From positions 1,536,058 through 1,600,057 of the forward strand of contig NZ_LR733284.1 in assembly GCF_902506375.1 (NCBI RefSeq): a stretch of DNA of 64,000 bases, in the 5' to 3' direction. This stretch comes from Microbacterium sp. 8M. Lineage in GTDB: Bacteria > Actinomycetota > Actinomycetes > Actinomycetales > Microbacteriaceae. Below the pieces are notes generated by a model that ran no database searches, was not told where the DNA came from, and worked only from the letters and a program-made list of their open reading frames with translations. Of this stretch, positions 27,621 to 37,298 are shown one piece after another; position 1 is the stretch's first letter, and each line of letters begins with the position of its first letter. The position numbers and the translations under genes were made by a program.

Positions 27621-27640
27621 TTGCACGATGTTGCAATCGG
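27621..27640. promoter_or_regulatory. Candidate operator in the monooxygenase/GAF-regulator intergenic region
   Basis: TTGCACGATGTTGCAATCGG contains two TTGCA half-sites ten bases apart in the middle of the 90-bp divergent region. The placement suggests the binding site of the GAF-domain regulator acting on both genes. The assignment rests on position and repetition only. Confidence 0.35.
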
Positions 27641-27671
27641 ACGCAGCGTTCGGCGCGCTACGCTCCCGGTC

Positions 27672-28853
27672 ATGGCGATGACGCCCGACCTGGCCGACCT
27701 GGCGCGCAGTCTCGTGCGCGTGCACGACGCGGTGCTGTCGGGTGCGGCCCCGCCGGAGCGCCCGCGGGAGCTGGTGGCGCGCTCATGGCGGCGTGCGCTC
27801 GAGTTCGGCGTCGACCCGGAAGGGCGGGGGCGGCGCGACCCGCTCGGTCCGGCCGAGGTCGAGGCGCGCCGGCGGGACTCTCGGCTCGCGCTCGTGCTGG
27901 ACGATCTCCGCGCCCCGCTGCTGGCGGCCGCGGATGCCTCCTCGTACCTCGTGGTCGTCACGGACGCCGATGGCGTCGTGCTCTGGCGCAGCGGCTCGGC
28001 CCGGGTGAAGCACCAGGCGGACGCGCTGGGCTTCACCGAGGGCGCGGTGTGGACCGAGGACGCCGTGGGGACGAACGCCATCGGCACGGCGCTGGCCGAG
28101 GCGGCTCCCGTGCAGCTGTTCTCGGCCGAGCACTTCGAGAACGCGCAGGTGCCGTGGTACTGCTCGGCGGCGCCGATCCACGACCCGATCGACGGCCGCC
28201 TGCTCGGCGTCGTCGACGTGAGCGGCCCTGCGCTGACCCTGCATCCCGCGATCCGGGCCCTCGTGAGCGCTTCGGCGTCCCTGGCGGAGGCACGCCTGTG
28301 GCGCCGGCACGGCGAGCACCTGGAGCGGCTGCGCACCGCGGTGCAGCCGCTGCTGGCCGCGGCGAACGAGCCCGTGCTCGTCGTCGACGACCACGGCTGG
28401 GTCGCCGTGCAGCGCGGGGTGAGCGTCGGGTCTCGGATCGACGCGCCGCGGGCCGACCGCGCGATCGCTCTGCCGGGTCTCGGCCTGTGCGTGCCGGAGC
28501 CGGTGAACGGAGGGTGGATCGTGCGGCCGCGCGGCGCCTCAGGGACCGTCCGTGCGACCCTGGACCTCACGGCGCCGCAGCCCGTACTGGAGGTGTGGTC
28601 GGCGCAGTCGTCCTGGCGGACCGCCCTCGGCGCGCGCCCGGCTGCCGTGCTGGCGGCGATCGCCGAGCACGGTCGGGCCGGGGTGTCGGCGGAACGGCTC
28701 AGCCGGATCGTGTACGGCGACGCGGGGCACCAGGTCACGGTGCGGGCCGAGATCTCGCGGATGAAGCGATCCCTCGGCGCGCTGATCACGGCGAGCCCCT
28801 ACGCGATCGCCGACGGGGTCGTCCTCACCGTGTCGCGTCCCGGGCCCGCGTAG
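27672..28853 (+). CDS. GAF-domain transcriptional regulator (AcoR-like sensor without AAA+ domain)
   Basis: The protein has 393 residues. The N-terminal segment RELVARSWRRALEFGVDPE and the GAF-type domain (about 60-215, including TEDAVGTNAIGTALAEAAPVQLFSAEHFE and SAAPIHDPIDGRLLGVVDVSG) match the sensor half of AcoR/acetoin-type activators. The sigma-54 AAA+ domain is absent. The C-terminal 70 residues contain a winged-helix-like region (RPAAVLAAIAEHGRAGVSAERLSRIVYGD). The family usually controls the adjacent divergent oxidoreductase, here the flavin monooxygenase. ATG 27672 lies seven bases after TACGCT. A much longer in-frame extension is antisense to the monooxygenase and is rejected. Confidence 0.87.
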   Translation: MAMTPDLADLARSLVRVHDAVLSGAAPPERPRELVARSWRRALEFGVDPEGRGRRDPLGPAEVEARRRDSRLALVLDDLRAPLLAAADASSYLVVVTDADGVVLWRSGSARVKHQADALGFTEGAVWTEDAVGTNAIGTALAEAAPVQLFSAEHFENAQVPWYCSAAPIHDPIDGRLLGVVDVSGPALTLHPAIRALVSASASLAEARLWRRHGEHLERLRTAVQPLLAAANEPVLVVDDHGWVAVQRGVSVGSRIDAPRADRAIALPGLGLCVPEPVNGGWIVRPRGASGTVRATLDLTAPQPVLEVWSAQSSWRTALGARPAAVLAAIAEHGRAGVSAERLSRIVYGDAGHQVTVRAEISRMKRSLGALITASPYAIADGVVLTVSRPGPA

Positions 28854-28859
28854 GCGCGC

Positions 28860-29546
28860 TCAGACGGCGCGCAGGACCGCGACGACCTTGCCGAGCACCG
28901 TGGCGTCGTCGCCGAGGATGGGCTCGAACGCGCTGTTGCGGGGGAGCAGCCAGACGTGGCCGTCGCGACGGCGGAACGTCTTCACGGTCGCCTCGCCGTC
29001 GAGCATCGCCGCGACGATCTCGCCGTTCTCGGCCGTGCCCTGCGAGCGGACGACGACCCAGTCGCCGTCGCAGATGGCTGCGTCGATCATCGACTCGCCG
29101 GAGACCTTGAGCATGAACAGGTCGCCCTTGCCCACCAGCTGGCGGGGCAGCGGGAAGATCTCCTCGACCTGCTGCTCGGCCGTGATCGGCACTCCCGCGG
29201 CGATGCGACCGACCAGCGGCACCAGCGCCGCGTCGCCGACGGCGGGTGCGGCATCGGCCGGGTTCTCCGCGGACATGCCGGGCAGGTCGATCAGCACCTC
29301 CATGGCGCGGGTCTTGCCCGGGTCGCGGCGCAGGTAGCCGCTCAGCTCGAGCTGGCCGAGCTGGTGGGTCACGCTGCTCAGGGACTTCAGGCCGACGGCG
29401 TCGCCGATCTCGCGCATGCTCGGCGGATAGCCGTGCCGGGCGATCGAGGTCTGGATGACCTCGAGGATCGCCATCTGCTTCGCACTGAGGCTCTTGCGGC
29501 GCCGCGTCCGCGGGGCCTCGGAGCCGGGGGTCGCGCCGTCGCTCAT
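28860..29546 (-). CDS. lexA: SOS repressor LexA
   Basis: LexA represses DNA-damage genes and self-cleaves when RecA is activated. The 228-residue protein has an N-terminal winged helix (about 18-80: [33 protein letters not shown]). The cleavage site is A117-G118 in GRIAAGVPI, the catalytic Ser152 in KVSGESMID and Lys189 in EATVKTF. ATG 29546 has GAAGGAG upstream; longer in-frame starts run into the regulatory region. It converges with the GAF regulator (6-bp gap) and is divergent from the LysM gene, the arrangement seen for lexA and its SOS-induced LysM neighbour in other actinobacteria. Confidence 0.96.
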   Translation of the reverse strand: MSDGATPGSEAPRTRRRKSLSAKQMAILEVIQTSIARHGYPPSMREIGDAVGLKSLSSVTHQLGQLELSGYLRRDPGKTRAMEVLIDLPGMSAENPADAAPAVGDAALVPLVGRIAAGVPITAEQQVEEIFPLPRQLVGKGDLFMLKVSGESMIDAAICDGDWVVVRSQGTAENGEIVAAMLDGEATVKTFRRRDGHVWLLPRNSAFEPILGDDATVLGKVVAVLRAV

Positions 29547-29734
29547 GCCATCTCCTTCGTGTGCGTCGTGCCGTCTCGGATCCGTTCGATCCCGCCCGTT
29601 CCGCGGGCGGCGGTTCGAATGTCGGTGGTCCGTGATGGGGTCTCGGTATCGAAACCGTATCCGAGATCGGGGCGGAATCGGTAGATCTGTTCGAGCGTGT
29701 CGGCGAAGTCGGCGAAGCCAATTTCGAAGAATGC

Positions 29735-29750
29735 TTGACAGATGTTCGAA
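29735..29750. promoter_or_regulatory. Candidate SOS box and overlapping -35 for the LysM gene
   Basis: On the minus strand the segment reads TTCGAACATCTGTCAA, similar to the Gram-positive SOS box CGAACNNNNGTTCG in its left half and imperfect in its right half. On the plus strand TTGACA (29735-29740) is a perfect -35 hexamer, with TAGTTT about 18 bases further on. An operator overlapping the promoter of the divergent LysM gene would allow LexA control. The right half-site mismatch keeps confidence moderate. Confidence 0.4.
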
Positions 29751-29869
29751 CTCGAAAGTAGTTTCGGAACGTAGGTTCGCCTCTCCAGAGGCCCGGAGCC
29801 TCGGATCCTCACACAGAGGGCCGGGGATCCGGGGAGAGGCGGACCCGCACCACACAGAGGAGAAGCACC

Positions 29870-30226
29870 ATGAGCAGCATCACCTTCGCCGGTCCGGTCC
29901 CCGCCACGCGACTGCGGATCACCGCGCGCGGACGGCGCGTGCTGGCGGCGCTGGTCGCGCTGCCGGTGGCCGCCGCCATCGCCTTCGCGGTCCTCAGCGG
30001 CGGCTCGGCTCTCGCATCGGGGCAGCACACCGCCGGCGCGTCCTTCGCGACCGTCACGGTGCAGCCCGGCGACACGCTGTGGTCGATCGCGGGTGAGGTC
30101 GCGCCGGACGCGGATCCGCGCGACGTCGTCGCCGAGATCTCGAAGCTCAACCTGATCGACGGCGGCGTGATCGAGGTCGGCCAGCACCTCGCGATCCCGG
30201 CGCAGTATGGCGCAACCGGACGCTGA
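29870..30226 (+). CDS. LysM-domain envelope protein, probable SOS-induced division suppressor
   Basis: The protein has 118 residues. After a basic N-terminus comes one hydrophobic segment (about 24-50, [22 protein letters not shown]) acting as signal or anchor. A single LysM domain follows (about 59-112: [32 protein letters not shown] ... GQHLAIP), which binds peptidoglycan. Small LysM proteins divergent from lexA are the actinobacterial counterparts of YneA/DivS/Rv2719c, which delay division after DNA damage. That role is inferred from size, domain and position. The GAGGAGAAGC region gives a good ribosome site. Confidence 0.85.
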   Translation: MSSITFAGPVPATRLRITARGRRVLAALVALPVAAAIAFAVLSGGSALASGQHTAGASFATVTVQPGDTLWSIAGEVAPDADPRDVVAEISKLNLIDGGVIEVGQHLAIPAQYGATGR

Positions 30227-30230
30227 TCGG

Positions 30231-30374
30231 TGCTTCGACGGAGCTCAGCAACCGTGCTTCGACGGAGCTCAGCAACCGTGCTTCGACGGAGCTCAGCAAC
30301 CGTGCTTCGACGGAGCTCAGCAACCGTGCTTCGACGGAGCTCAGCAACCGTGCTTCGACGGAGCTCAGCAACCG
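30231..30374. repeat. Six perfect copies of a 24-bp tandem repeat
   Basis: The unit begins TGCTTCGACGGAGCTCAGCA and is repeated exactly six times with no sequence differences, filling most of the gap between the LysM gene and hisC. The perfect identity implies recent expansion or active homogenisation. Because 24 is divisible by three, all frames stay open and give artificial repeat ORFs. Read on the minus strand, the unit (CTGAGCTCCGTCGAAGC) is a variant of the dispersed element at 25666 and 57352. There are no spacers, so it is not a CRISPR array. Confidence 0.97.
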
Positions 30375-30421
30375 CCGACAACTGTGCCGGGCCTCACAGC
30401 CGCGCCGCCTAGCATGGCAGG

Positions 30422-31507
30422 GTGACTGTCTCGCTCGATGACTTACCCCTTCGCGACGATCTCCGCGGGCTGCGCCCGTACGGTGCCCCGCAGGCGCCGC
30501 TGCCGGTCGCGCTCAACGTGAACGAGAACACCCATCCGGTGCCCGAGCAGGTGGCGAGCGACATCCTCGACGAGGTCGCCGTCGCGCTGCGCGATGTGAA
30601 CCGCTACCCGGACCGGGAGTTCACGGAGCTCCGCACGGCGTTCGCCGAGTATCTCGGCCACGACCTGCAGGCGGCGAACATCTGGGCGGGCAACGGCTCC
30701 AACGAGGTTCTGCAGCACATCCTGCAGGCGTTCGCCGGGCCGGGGCGCACCGTCTTCGGGTTCGCCCCGACGTACTCGATGTATCCGCTGCTCGCGCAGG
30801 GGACGGGCGCGACCTGGATCGCGGGCACCCGGCACCCGGATTACGAGATCACCGTCGAGGAGGCGGTCGCCCAGGTGCGGCAGCACGACCCCGACGTGAT
30901 CCTGCTGTGCGCGCCGAACAACCCCACCGGCACGCCGCTCCCGCTCGAGGTGATCGAAGCGGTGTACGACGCCGCGAGGGGGATCGTCATCGTCGACGAG
31001 GCGTACCAGGAGTTCGCTCCGAAGGACTCCCCGTCGGCGCTCACGCTGCTCGATGGACGTCCGCGGCTCGCCGTGTCGCGCACGATGAGCAAGGCGTTCG
31101 CCTTCGCCGGCGCGCGGGTCGGCTATCTCGCGGCGGATCCCGCGTTCATCGACGCGCTCCGCCTGGTGCGCCTGCCGTACCACCTCAGCGCGCTCACGCA
31201 GGCTGCGGCCCTCGCGGCGCTGCGCAACGCGCCGATGATGCTGGCGATGGTCGACGAGATCGTGGCGCAGCGGGACCGCATCACCGCGACGCTCGAGGCG
31301 CTCGGCTACACGCCGCACCGCTCCTGGTCGAACTTCGTGCTGTTCGGCGGGGTCGCCGACCCGGCAGCCACCTGGCGCGCCCTCTACGACAAGGGCGTGC
31401 TGATCCGCGACGTCGGCATTCCGAACCACCTCCGCGTCACGGCCGGCACAGAGGCGGAGACCACTGCATTCCTGGACGCGCTCGCCTCGATAGGATCGCC
31501 CTCATGA
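30422..31507 (+). CDS. hisC: Histidinol-phosphate aminotransferase
   Basis: HisC converts imidazole-acetol phosphate to histidinol phosphate using glutamate and PLP. The 361-residue fold-type I enzyme has NENTHPVP near the substrate-binding start, NGSNEVL (91-97), APNNPTG (164-170), VDEAYQEF (191-198) and the PLP Lys224 in SRTMSKAF. The start is GTG 30422, six bases after a TAGCAT hexamer and without Shine-Dalgarno, suggesting a leaderless transcript. The last codons overlap hisB in ATGA. It heads the his cluster. Confidence 0.94.
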   Translation: MTVSLDDLPLRDDLRGLRPYGAPQAPLPVALNVNENTHPVPEQVASDILDEVAVALRDVNRYPDREFTELRTAFAEYLGHDLQAANIWAGNGSNEVLQHILQAFAGPGRTVFGFAPTYSMYPLLAQGTGATWIAGTRHPDYEITVEEAVAQVRQHDPDVILLCAPNNPTGTPLPLEVIEAVYDAARGIVIVDEAYQEFAPKDSPSALTLLDGRPRLAVSRTMSKAFAFAGARVGYLAADPAFIDALRLVRLPYHLSALTQAAALAALRNAPMMLAMVDEIVAQRDRITATLEALGYTPHRSWSNFVLFGGVADPAATWRALYDKGVLIRDVGIPNHLRVTAGTEAETTAFLDALASIGSPS

Positions 31508-32106
31508 CCGCTCGCACCTCCCGCCGCACCCGCTCGACGTCCGAGTCGACGATCGAGCTCGAGCTGAACCTCGACGGGACCGGTCAGAGCCACATCGACA
31601 CCTCGGTGCCGTTCTTCGACCACCTCCTCACGGCGTTCGCGAAGCACTCGCTGACGGACCTCACCGTGCGCGCCTCCGGCGACACCCACATCGACGCCCA
31701 CCACACCGTGGAGGACGTCGCGATCGTGCTGGGTCAGGCGATCCGCGAGGCCCTCGGCGACAAGAGCGGCATCTCCCGGTACGGCGACGCCCTGGTTCCG
31801 CTGGACGAGGCTCTCGTGCAGGCCGTCGTCGACATCTCCGGGCGCCCGTACCTCGTGCACGAGGGGGAGCCGGCCGGCTACGAGCATCACCTCATCGGCG
31901 GCCACTTCACCGGATCCCTGGTGCGGCACGTGTTCGAGGCGATCGCCTACAACGCCGCGCTCACGGTGCACGTGCGCGTGATCAGTGGCCGCGACCCGCA
32001 CCACATCGCCGAGGCCGAGTTCAAGGCGTTCGCGCGCGCGTTCCGCCAGGCGAAGGCGCTCGACCCGCTGGTGGTCGGGGTGCCGTCGACCAAGGGGGCG
32101 CTGTGA
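31504..32106 (+). CDS. hisB: Imidazoleglycerol-phosphate dehydratase
   Basis: The 200-residue monofunctional HisB dehydrates imidazoleglycerol phosphate to imidazole-acetol phosphate. The metal-binding repeats are present: [19 protein letters not shown] and [18 protein letters not shown] in the first half, [22 protein letters not shown] and [18 protein letters not shown] in the second. There is no phosphatase domain. It overlaps hisC upstream (ATGA) and hisH downstream (GTGA). Confidence 0.97.
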   Translation: MTARTSRRTRSTSESTIELELNLDGTGQSHIDTSVPFFDHLLTAFAKHSLTDLTVRASGDTHIDAHHTVEDVAIVLGQAIREALGDKSGISRYGDALVPLDEALVQAVVDISGRPYLVHEGEPAGYEHHLIGGHFTGSLVRHVFEAIAYNAALTVHVRVISGRDPHHIAEAEFKAFARAFRQAKALDPLVVGVPSTKGAL

Positions 32107-32753
32107 CCGCGCCCGCCGAGGGGCGCCGCCCCACCGTCGCCGTCTTCGACTACGGCTCCGGCAACGTGCACTCGGCCGTGAAGGCGCTGATCCGTGCGGG
32201 CGCCGATGCGGAGCTCACCGGCGACCGCACCGCCGCGCTCGAGGCGGACGGTCTCGTCGTGCCCGGCGTGGGGGCGTTCGCCGCCGTCCGCGAGGCCCTC
32301 GCCGCGCACGGCGGCGACGAGATCATCGAGCGCCGCCTCGCCGGCGGTCGTCCTGTGCTGGGCATCTGCGTCGGCATGCAGGTGCTGTTCGCGGGCGGGG
32401 TGGAGCGCGGTGCCGAGGTCGACGGACTCGGCGAGTGGCCGGGCATCGTCACCGAGCTGGACGCCCCCGTGCTGCCGCACATGGGATGGAACACCGTCGA
32501 GCCCGACGAGGGCAGCGTGCTGTTCCGCGGCATCGAGCGGGAGCGGTTCTACTTCGTGCACTCGTTCGCGGCGCAGTCATGGGAGCTCGACGTCATCCCT
32601 CCGTTCCCGCAGCCGAAGCTGACCTGGGCCGAGCACGGCTCCCGCTTCCTCGCGGCGGTCGAGAACGGCCCGCTCTCGGCCACCCAGTTCCACCCGGAGA
32701 AGTCCGGGGACGCCGGCATCCAGCTGCTGCGCAACTGGATCTCCACGCTCTGA
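32103..32753 (+). CDS. hisH: Imidazole glycerol phosphate synthase, glutaminase subunit
   Basis: HisH hydrolyses glutamine and passes ammonia to HisF. The 216-residue class I amidotransferase has the oxyanion-loop region PGVGAFA, catalytic Cys89 in [10 protein letters not shown], and H197 and E199 in [12 protein letters not shown] 32103 overlaps the hisB stop. hisF is not in the immediate cluster; hisA follows after a 112-base gap. Confidence 0.96.
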   Translation: MTAPAEGRRPTVAVFDYGSGNVHSAVKALIRAGADAELTGDRTAALEADGLVVPGVGAFAAVREALAAHGGDEIIERRLAGGRPVLGICVGMQVLFAGGVERGAEVDGLGEWPGIVTELDAPVLPHMGWNTVEPDEGSVLFRGIERERFYFVHSFAAQSWELDVIPPFPQPKLTWAEHGSRFLAAVENGPLSATQFHPEKSGDAGIQLLRNWISTL

Positions 32754-32865
32754 AACGCCCGTGCCGAGCGTCGGCGGGGGATTGGTGCCCCGCCGACGCC
32801 CGGACTACTCTCTTCTCTCGTGCCGCGCCCGCAGCGGGCCGGCGCATCGTGACCCGAAGGACGAC

Positions 32866-33612
32866 ATGAACGAGTTCGCGCAGTCCCCCTCCCTCACCCT
32901 GCTCCCGGCCGTCGACGTGGCCGGCGGACAGGCCGTGCGCCTGACCCAGGGCGAGGCCGGCAGCGAGACCAGCTACGGCGACCCGATCGACGCCGCCGCC
33001 GAGTGGGTGGACCAGGGCGCCGAGTGGATCCACCTGGTCGACCTCGACGCCGCCTTCGGACGCGGCAGCAACGCGCCCATCCTGCGGCGCGTCATCAAGC
33101 AGTTCCGCAGCGTCAACGTCGAGCTGAGCGGCGGGATCCGGGACGACGCGAGCCTCGAGGCGGCGATGGAGTCGGGCGCGGCCCGGATCAACCTCGGCAC
33201 CGCGGCGCTGGAGAACCCCGAGTGGGCCGCCGACGTCATCGCCCGCTACGGCGACGCCGTGGCGGTGGGGCTCGACGTGCGCGGCACGACGCTCGCCGCC
33301 CGCGGCTGGACCAAGGACGGCGGCGACCTCTGGACGGTGCTGGACCGCCTCGAGGACGCCGGCTGCAGCCGCTACGTGGTCACCGACGTCACCAAGGACG
33401 GCACCCTCAAGGGACCGAACCTCGACCTGCTCCGCGGGATCACGGCGCGCACGCCGAAGCCCGTGGTCGCGTCGGGCGGCATCGCCAGCCTCGACGACAT
33501 CGCGGCTCTCCGCGAGCTCGTGCCGCTGGGCGTCGAGGGTGCGATCGTCGGCAAGGCGCTGTACGCGGGCGCGTTCACCCTGGCCGAGGCGCTGGATGTC
33601 GCCGGATCCTGA
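32866..33612 (+). CDS. hisA: HisA/PriA phosphoribosyl isomerase
   Basis: The 248-residue (beta/alpha)8 enzyme isomerises ProFAR to PRFAR in histidine synthesis. In actinobacteria lacking trpF the orthologue PriA also isomerises phosphoribosyl anthranilate. Motifs: general acid-base D17 in [34 protein letters not shown] (PriA-like) and [18 protein letters not shown] 32866 is preferred, with GAAGGACG upstream; an in-frame start 105 bases earlier lies in a non-coding-looking stretch. Whether it also serves tryptophan synthesis cannot be decided here. Confidence 0.93.
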   Translation: MNEFAQSPSLTLLPAVDVAGGQAVRLTQGEAGSETSYGDPIDAAAEWVDQGAEWIHLVDLDAAFGRGSNAPILRRVIKQFRSVNVELSGGIRDDASLEAAMESGAARINLGTAALENPEWAADVIARYGDAVAVGLDVRGTTLAARGWTKDGGDLWTVLDRLEDAGCSRYVVTDVTKDGTLKGPNLDLLRGITARTPKPVVASGGIASLDDIAALRELVPLGVEGAIVGKALYAGAFTLAEALDVAGS

Positions 33613-34402
33613 CCACTCGCCCGAGGCCTGCGATCACGGCGGAGCCGCGAACACCGCGGACTCCGCCGGCGTCCCCTGGGCCGGGCGCTCGTTCCAGGAG
33701 AACACCCGTGCCGGGGACGACGGATCCGCAGACCCGGCGCTCTGGGATGCGCTGACGCGCTTCCGCGCAGGTCAGGGCTCGCAGGTCGAGGTGGTCGACG
33801 CGTTCCGCGCCGCCCGCGTGCTCGTGCCGCTCGTCGCCGAGAAGGGCGAGGAGGGCGTCGCCCCGTCCGGGCTTGCCGTGGACAAGACCCAGGAGCTCTC
33901 GCTGGTGACGGTCGCCGCGCCCGACGGGCGCACCGTGCAGCCGGCGTTCACGAGCGTGGACACCATGCGGGCCTGGGATCCCGTCGCCCGTCCCATCCCC
34001 GTCGAGGCGGCGCGGGTCGCCCTGTCGGCCTCTGCAGGAGACGCCGAGCTGATCGTGCTGGATCCCGGATCCGACACCGAGTTCGTGCTGCGCCGTCCCG
34101 CGGTCTGGGCCGTCGCGCAGGGCCAGCGCTGGGAGCCCAGCTTCCTCTCGCCCGAGGTCTACGCCGGCCTTCAGGAGAGCGTCGGCAGCGAGCTCGCCGT
34201 CATCGACGTGGAGGTCTCTGCGGGTGATCCGGACGCGCGTCTGCGCGGCCCCGAGCTGGTCGTCACCCTCGAACTCGTGCAGGGCATGGACCGCGAGACG
34301 CTCGACGCCGTGCTGGGGCGACTGGCCCAGCGCTGGGCGGGCGACGACCGCATCGCCGTGCTGGTCGACTCGCTCACGGTGCGCCTGCGCGCCAGCGCCT
34401 GA
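33596..34402 (+). CDS. SseB-family protein
   Basis: The protein has 268 residues. The central part [30 protein letters not shown] and [35 protein letters not shown] is the SseB N-terminal domain pattern, followed by a C-terminal half ending [24 protein letters not shown]. The function in actinobacteria is not established; it commonly follows hisA. ATG 33596 overlaps the end of hisA by 17 bases, so it is likely co-translated. It converges on the DUF1844 gene. Confidence 0.85.
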   Translation: MSPDPDHSPEACDHGGAANTADSAGVPWAGRSFQENTRAGDDGSADPALWDALTRFRAGQGSQVEVVDAFRAARVLVPLVAEKGEEGVAPSGLAVDKTQELSLVTVAAPDGRTVQPAFTSVDTMRAWDPVARPIPVEAARVALSASAGDAELIVLDPGSDTEFVLRRPAVWAVAQGQRWEPSFLSPEVYAGLQESVGSELAVIDVEVSAGDPDARLRGPELVVTLELVQGMDRETLDAVLGRLAQRWAGDDRIAVLVDSLTVRLRASA

Positions 34403-34418
34403 CGACGTCGGCTCGGGG

Positions 34419-34805
34419 TCAGCTGACCGGACCGGTCCACTTCTCGCCCGGGCCCTGGCCGATCGGGTCGGGGATGACGGACGCCTCGCGGAACGCCAAC
34501 TGCACCGAGCGCAGGCCGTCGCGCAGGGAGCGCGCGTGCATGTCGCTGATCTCGGGGGCGGCGGCGGTGATCAGGCCTGCGAGGGCGTTGATGAGCTTGC
34601 GCGCCTCGTCGAGGTCCTTCTGCGTCTCCGGGTCGTCGGCGAGGCCCACCTTGACGGCGGCCGCGCTGAGCAGGTGCACCGCCGCGGTCGTGATGACCTC
34701 GACGGCCGCGACGTCGGCGATGTCGCGGGCGGCGCCGGAGACGTCGGGGGAGGTCGCGGAGGTGGGGGAGACGTGCTCGTGGCCGTCGGGTGCGGGAGTG
34801 CTCAC
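34419..34805 (-). CDS. DUF1844-family protein
   Basis: The 128-residue cytosolic protein has a flexible acidic N-terminus (about 1-35) and a helical DUF1844 region: ARDIADVAAVEVITTAAVHLLSAAAVKVGL then KDLDEARKLINALAGLITAAAPEI and SLRDGLRSVQLAFREAS. The function is unknown, but it regularly neighbours infC-rpmI-rplT in actinobacteria. The GTG start at 34805 is preferred because the longer frame lies over the infC leader. It is divergent from infC. Confidence 0.85.
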   Translation of the reverse strand: MSTPAPDGHEHVSPTSATSPDVSGAARDIADVAAVEVITTAAVHLLSAAAVKVGLADDPETQKDLDEARKLINALAGLITAAAPEISDMHARSLRDGLRSVQLAFREASVIPDPIGQGPGEKWTGPVS

Positions 34806-34839
34806 TGTGCCGGCTTTCCGAAGGTCTTGCCTTCTGATA

Positions 34840-35083
34840 GACTCTTGCGGGCTCCGGGGCTTATGTCCCGGCACGAAAGAGGATTCACTTCCCACCCGCG
34901 CTTGCCGCTCAAGGCTACCGGGTCCAGCACTCCGCCGATTCACATCGGTAGCCGTCATGCAGCGCGAGCCGTGCGACGGTCAGGGTGCCGCCGACGTCTG
35001 AGTGTCGGCGGGTGGGACGATTCCGATTTCGCCCGTGATCCGTCCGGATCACGGTGGCCGAAACCATCGTCTAAGGAGTCCGC
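34840..35083 (+). promoter_or_regulatory. Structured leader of the infC-rpmI-rplT operon
   Basis: About 245 bases without coding potential precede infC. TAGACT (34840-34845) is a plausible -10. The leader contains several hairpins: CCGAT-TCAC-ATCGG (near 34936), CCGCCGAC/GTCGGCGG (34988-34995 with 35004-35011), and CCGTGATCC/GGATCACGG (35033-35041 with 35046-35054), the last ending 17 bases before the infC ribosome site. L20-binding leaders regulate this operon in other bacteria; an equivalent function here is an inference. Confidence 0.5.
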
Positions 35084-35692
<609 letters not shown>

Positions 35693-35780
35693 TCCCCGGA
35701 TCCCGAAGCCCACACAGACCTCCCGCAGCATGCGGGCAGAACCCTGTCGCCCAGCTGGGCGCCATACGAAGGAAGAGAAG

Positions 35781-35975
35781 ATGCCGAAGCAGAAGACCCA
35801 CTCGGGTGCCAAGAAGCGCTTCAAGATCACCGGCAGCGGCAAGCTGAAGAAGCAGCAGGCCGGGATGCGCCACAACCTCGAGCTGAAGTCGAGCCGTCGC
35901 ACCCGCCGTCTCAACGAGGACCAGGTGCTGTCGAAGGCAGACACCAAGGTCGCCAAGAAGCTCCTCGGTCGCTGA
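35781..35975 (+). CDS. rpmI: Ribosomal protein bL35
   Basis: The protein is a 64-residue, highly basic polypeptide: [20 protein letters not shown] is the standard bL35 N-terminus, with [16 protein letters not shown] in the middle. GGAAGAGAAG precedes the ATG. It lies between infC and rplT in the usual operon order and is a structural component of the 50S subunit. Confidence 0.97.
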
Positions 35976-36006
35976 CGCGCCGAACGCACGATAGGAACAC
36001 ACGAAA

Positions 36007-36393
36007 ATGGCTAGAGTCAAGCGCGCCGTCAACGCTCAGAAGAAGCGCCGCGTCATCCTCGAGCGCGCCTCGGGTTACCGTGGCCAGCGCTCGCGTCTGT
36101 ACCGCAAGGCGAAGGAGCAGGTCACCCACTCCCTCGTCTACGCGTACCGCGACCGCCGCAAGCGCAAGGGCGACTTCCGTCGTCTGTGGATCCAGCGCAT
36201 CAACGCCGCTGCCCGCCAGAACGGCATCACGTACAACCGCTTCATCCAGGGCCTCGGTCTCGCCGGCGTCCAGGTCGACCGCCGCATGCTCGCCGAGCTC
36301 GCGGTGAACGAGCCGGCGACCTTCGCCGCGCTGGTCGAGACGGCCCGCAAGGCTCTGCCGGCGGACGTCAACGCGCCCAAGTCGGCTGCGTAA
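36007..36393 (+). CDS. rplT: Ribosomal protein bL20
   Basis: The protein has 128 residues. The N-terminal extension [38 protein letters not shown] threads into 23S rRNA, and the globular part continues with [22 protein letters not shown]. It is needed early in 50S assembly and in some bacteria represses its own operon through the infC leader. It ends 27 bases before a terminator hairpin. Confidence 0.97.
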   Translation: MARVKRAVNAQKKRRVILERASGYRGQRSRLYRKAKEQVTHSLVYAYRDRRKRKGDFRRLWIQRINAAARQNGITYNRFIQGLGLAGVQVDRRMLAELAVNEPATFAALVETARKALPADVNAPKSAA

Positions 36394-36420
36394 GCAGGTT
36401 CCCGAGCCCGTCGAGGGCTG

Positions 36421-36456
36421 CGAAGGGGCGTCGTCCTTGCGGACGGCGCCCCTTCG
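36421..36456 (+). terminator. Terminator of infC-rpmI-rplT
   Basis: The 16-bp stem (36421-36436 with 36441-36456, one G-U pair) has loop TTGC and is followed by CGTTCCCT. A diverged copy of the dispersed CGAGCCCGTCGAGGG element lies directly before it. Confidence 0.8.
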
Positions 36457-36475
36457 CGTTCCCTAGACTGTGAGC

Positions 36476-37276
36476 GTGCTGGAGAACCCCCGATCCCCGC
36501 GCGTGCGCGCCGTCGCCAAGCTCACCAAGCGCAGTGCCCGCACCGAGACCGGCCTGTTCCTCCTGGAGGGACCGCAGGCCGTCCGTGAGGCGCTGTCCTA
36601 CCGGCCCGACGCGATCGTCGAGCTGTTCGCGACGCCCACCGCCTGGGACAAGCACACCGACCTGCGCCACGCCGCTGCCGACGCCGACGTGCACCTGGAG
36701 TACGTCACCGAGTTCGTGCTCGCCGCGATGGCCGACACGGTCACTCCGCAGGGGGTCGTTGCCGTCGCCCGGCAGACGCCCACCTCGGTGCGCGACATCT
36801 TCGCCGCCTCGCCGCGGCTCGTCGCGATCTGCGAGGAGGTGCGCGACCCGGGCAACCTCGGCACGATCATCCGCGCCGCCGACGCCACCGGGGCCGACGC
36901 CGTCGTGCTCACCGGTCGCACCGTCGACCTGTACAACCCGAAGGTCGTGCGCTCCACCACCGGATCCCTGTTCCACCTGCCCGTGTCGGTCGGGGGCGAT
37001 CTGGCCGACGTCGTCGCGCGCGCCCACGAGGCGGGACTGCAGGTGGTCGCCGCCGATGTGAAGGGCGATGATCTGCTGGCGGCACGGGCGGAGGGCGTGC
37101 TCGCCCAGCCCACCGCCTGGCTGTTCGGCAACGAAGCGCGGGGGCTCGAGGACGAGGCGCTGGGCCTCGCAGACCGCGCGCTGCGGCTGCCCATCTTCGG
37201 GCGGGCCGAGTCGCTGAACCTGGCGACCGCCGCCAGCGTGTGCCTGTACGAGAGCGCGTTCGCGCAGCGCGCCTAG
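36476..37276 (+). CDS. SpoU-family RNA 2'-O-ribose methyltransferase
   Basis: The 266-residue TrmH/SpoU SAM-dependent enzyme has an N-terminal L30e-like substrate domain (LLEGPQAVREAL). The knotted SPOUT domain has motif 1 EEVRDPGNLGTIIRAADATGADAVVL, motif 2 WLFGNEARGL and motif 3 LPIFGRAESLNLATAASVCLYE. The target is probably 23S rRNA or tRNA; it cannot be named. I choose GTG 36476, which lies exactly six bases after TAGACT (36464-36469); a GTG at 36470 would abut the -10. The gene conventionally sits between rplT and pheS. Confidence 0.9.
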   Translation: MLENPRSPRVRAVAKLTKRSARTETGLFLLEGPQAVREALSYRPDAIVELFATPTAWDKHTDLRHAAADADVHLEYVTEFVLAAMADTVTPQGVVAVARQTPTSVRDIFAASPRLVAICEEVRDPGNLGTIIRAADATGADAVVLTGRTVDLYNPKVVRSTTGSLFHLPVSVGGDLADVVARAHEAGLQVVAADVKGDDLLAARAEGVLAQPTAWLFGNEARGLEDEALGLADRALRLPIFGRAESLNLATAASVCLYESAFAQRA

Positions 37277-37298
37277 CGGCAGGAGACCCGCGGCCGGT

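Noticed and set aside
25749..28853. A 1034-residue protein covering both the monooxygenase antisense strand and the GAF regulator
   Set aside because: The first 640 residues are antisense to a clear flavin monooxygenase; the real gene begins at 27672.
30231..30374. CRISPR array
   Set aside because: Units are directly adjacent with no spacers, and no cas genes are present.
30207..30425. ORFs of repeated CFDGAQQP or LSSVEARL peptides
   Set aside because: They arise only because a 24-bp repeat keeps frames open on both strands; no ribosome site or non-repeat coding sequence supports them.
32761..33612. Longer hisA beginning at 32761
   Set aside because: The 35 extra residues are not HisA-like, and ATG 32866 has a ribosome site and begins the conserved fold at the right distance.
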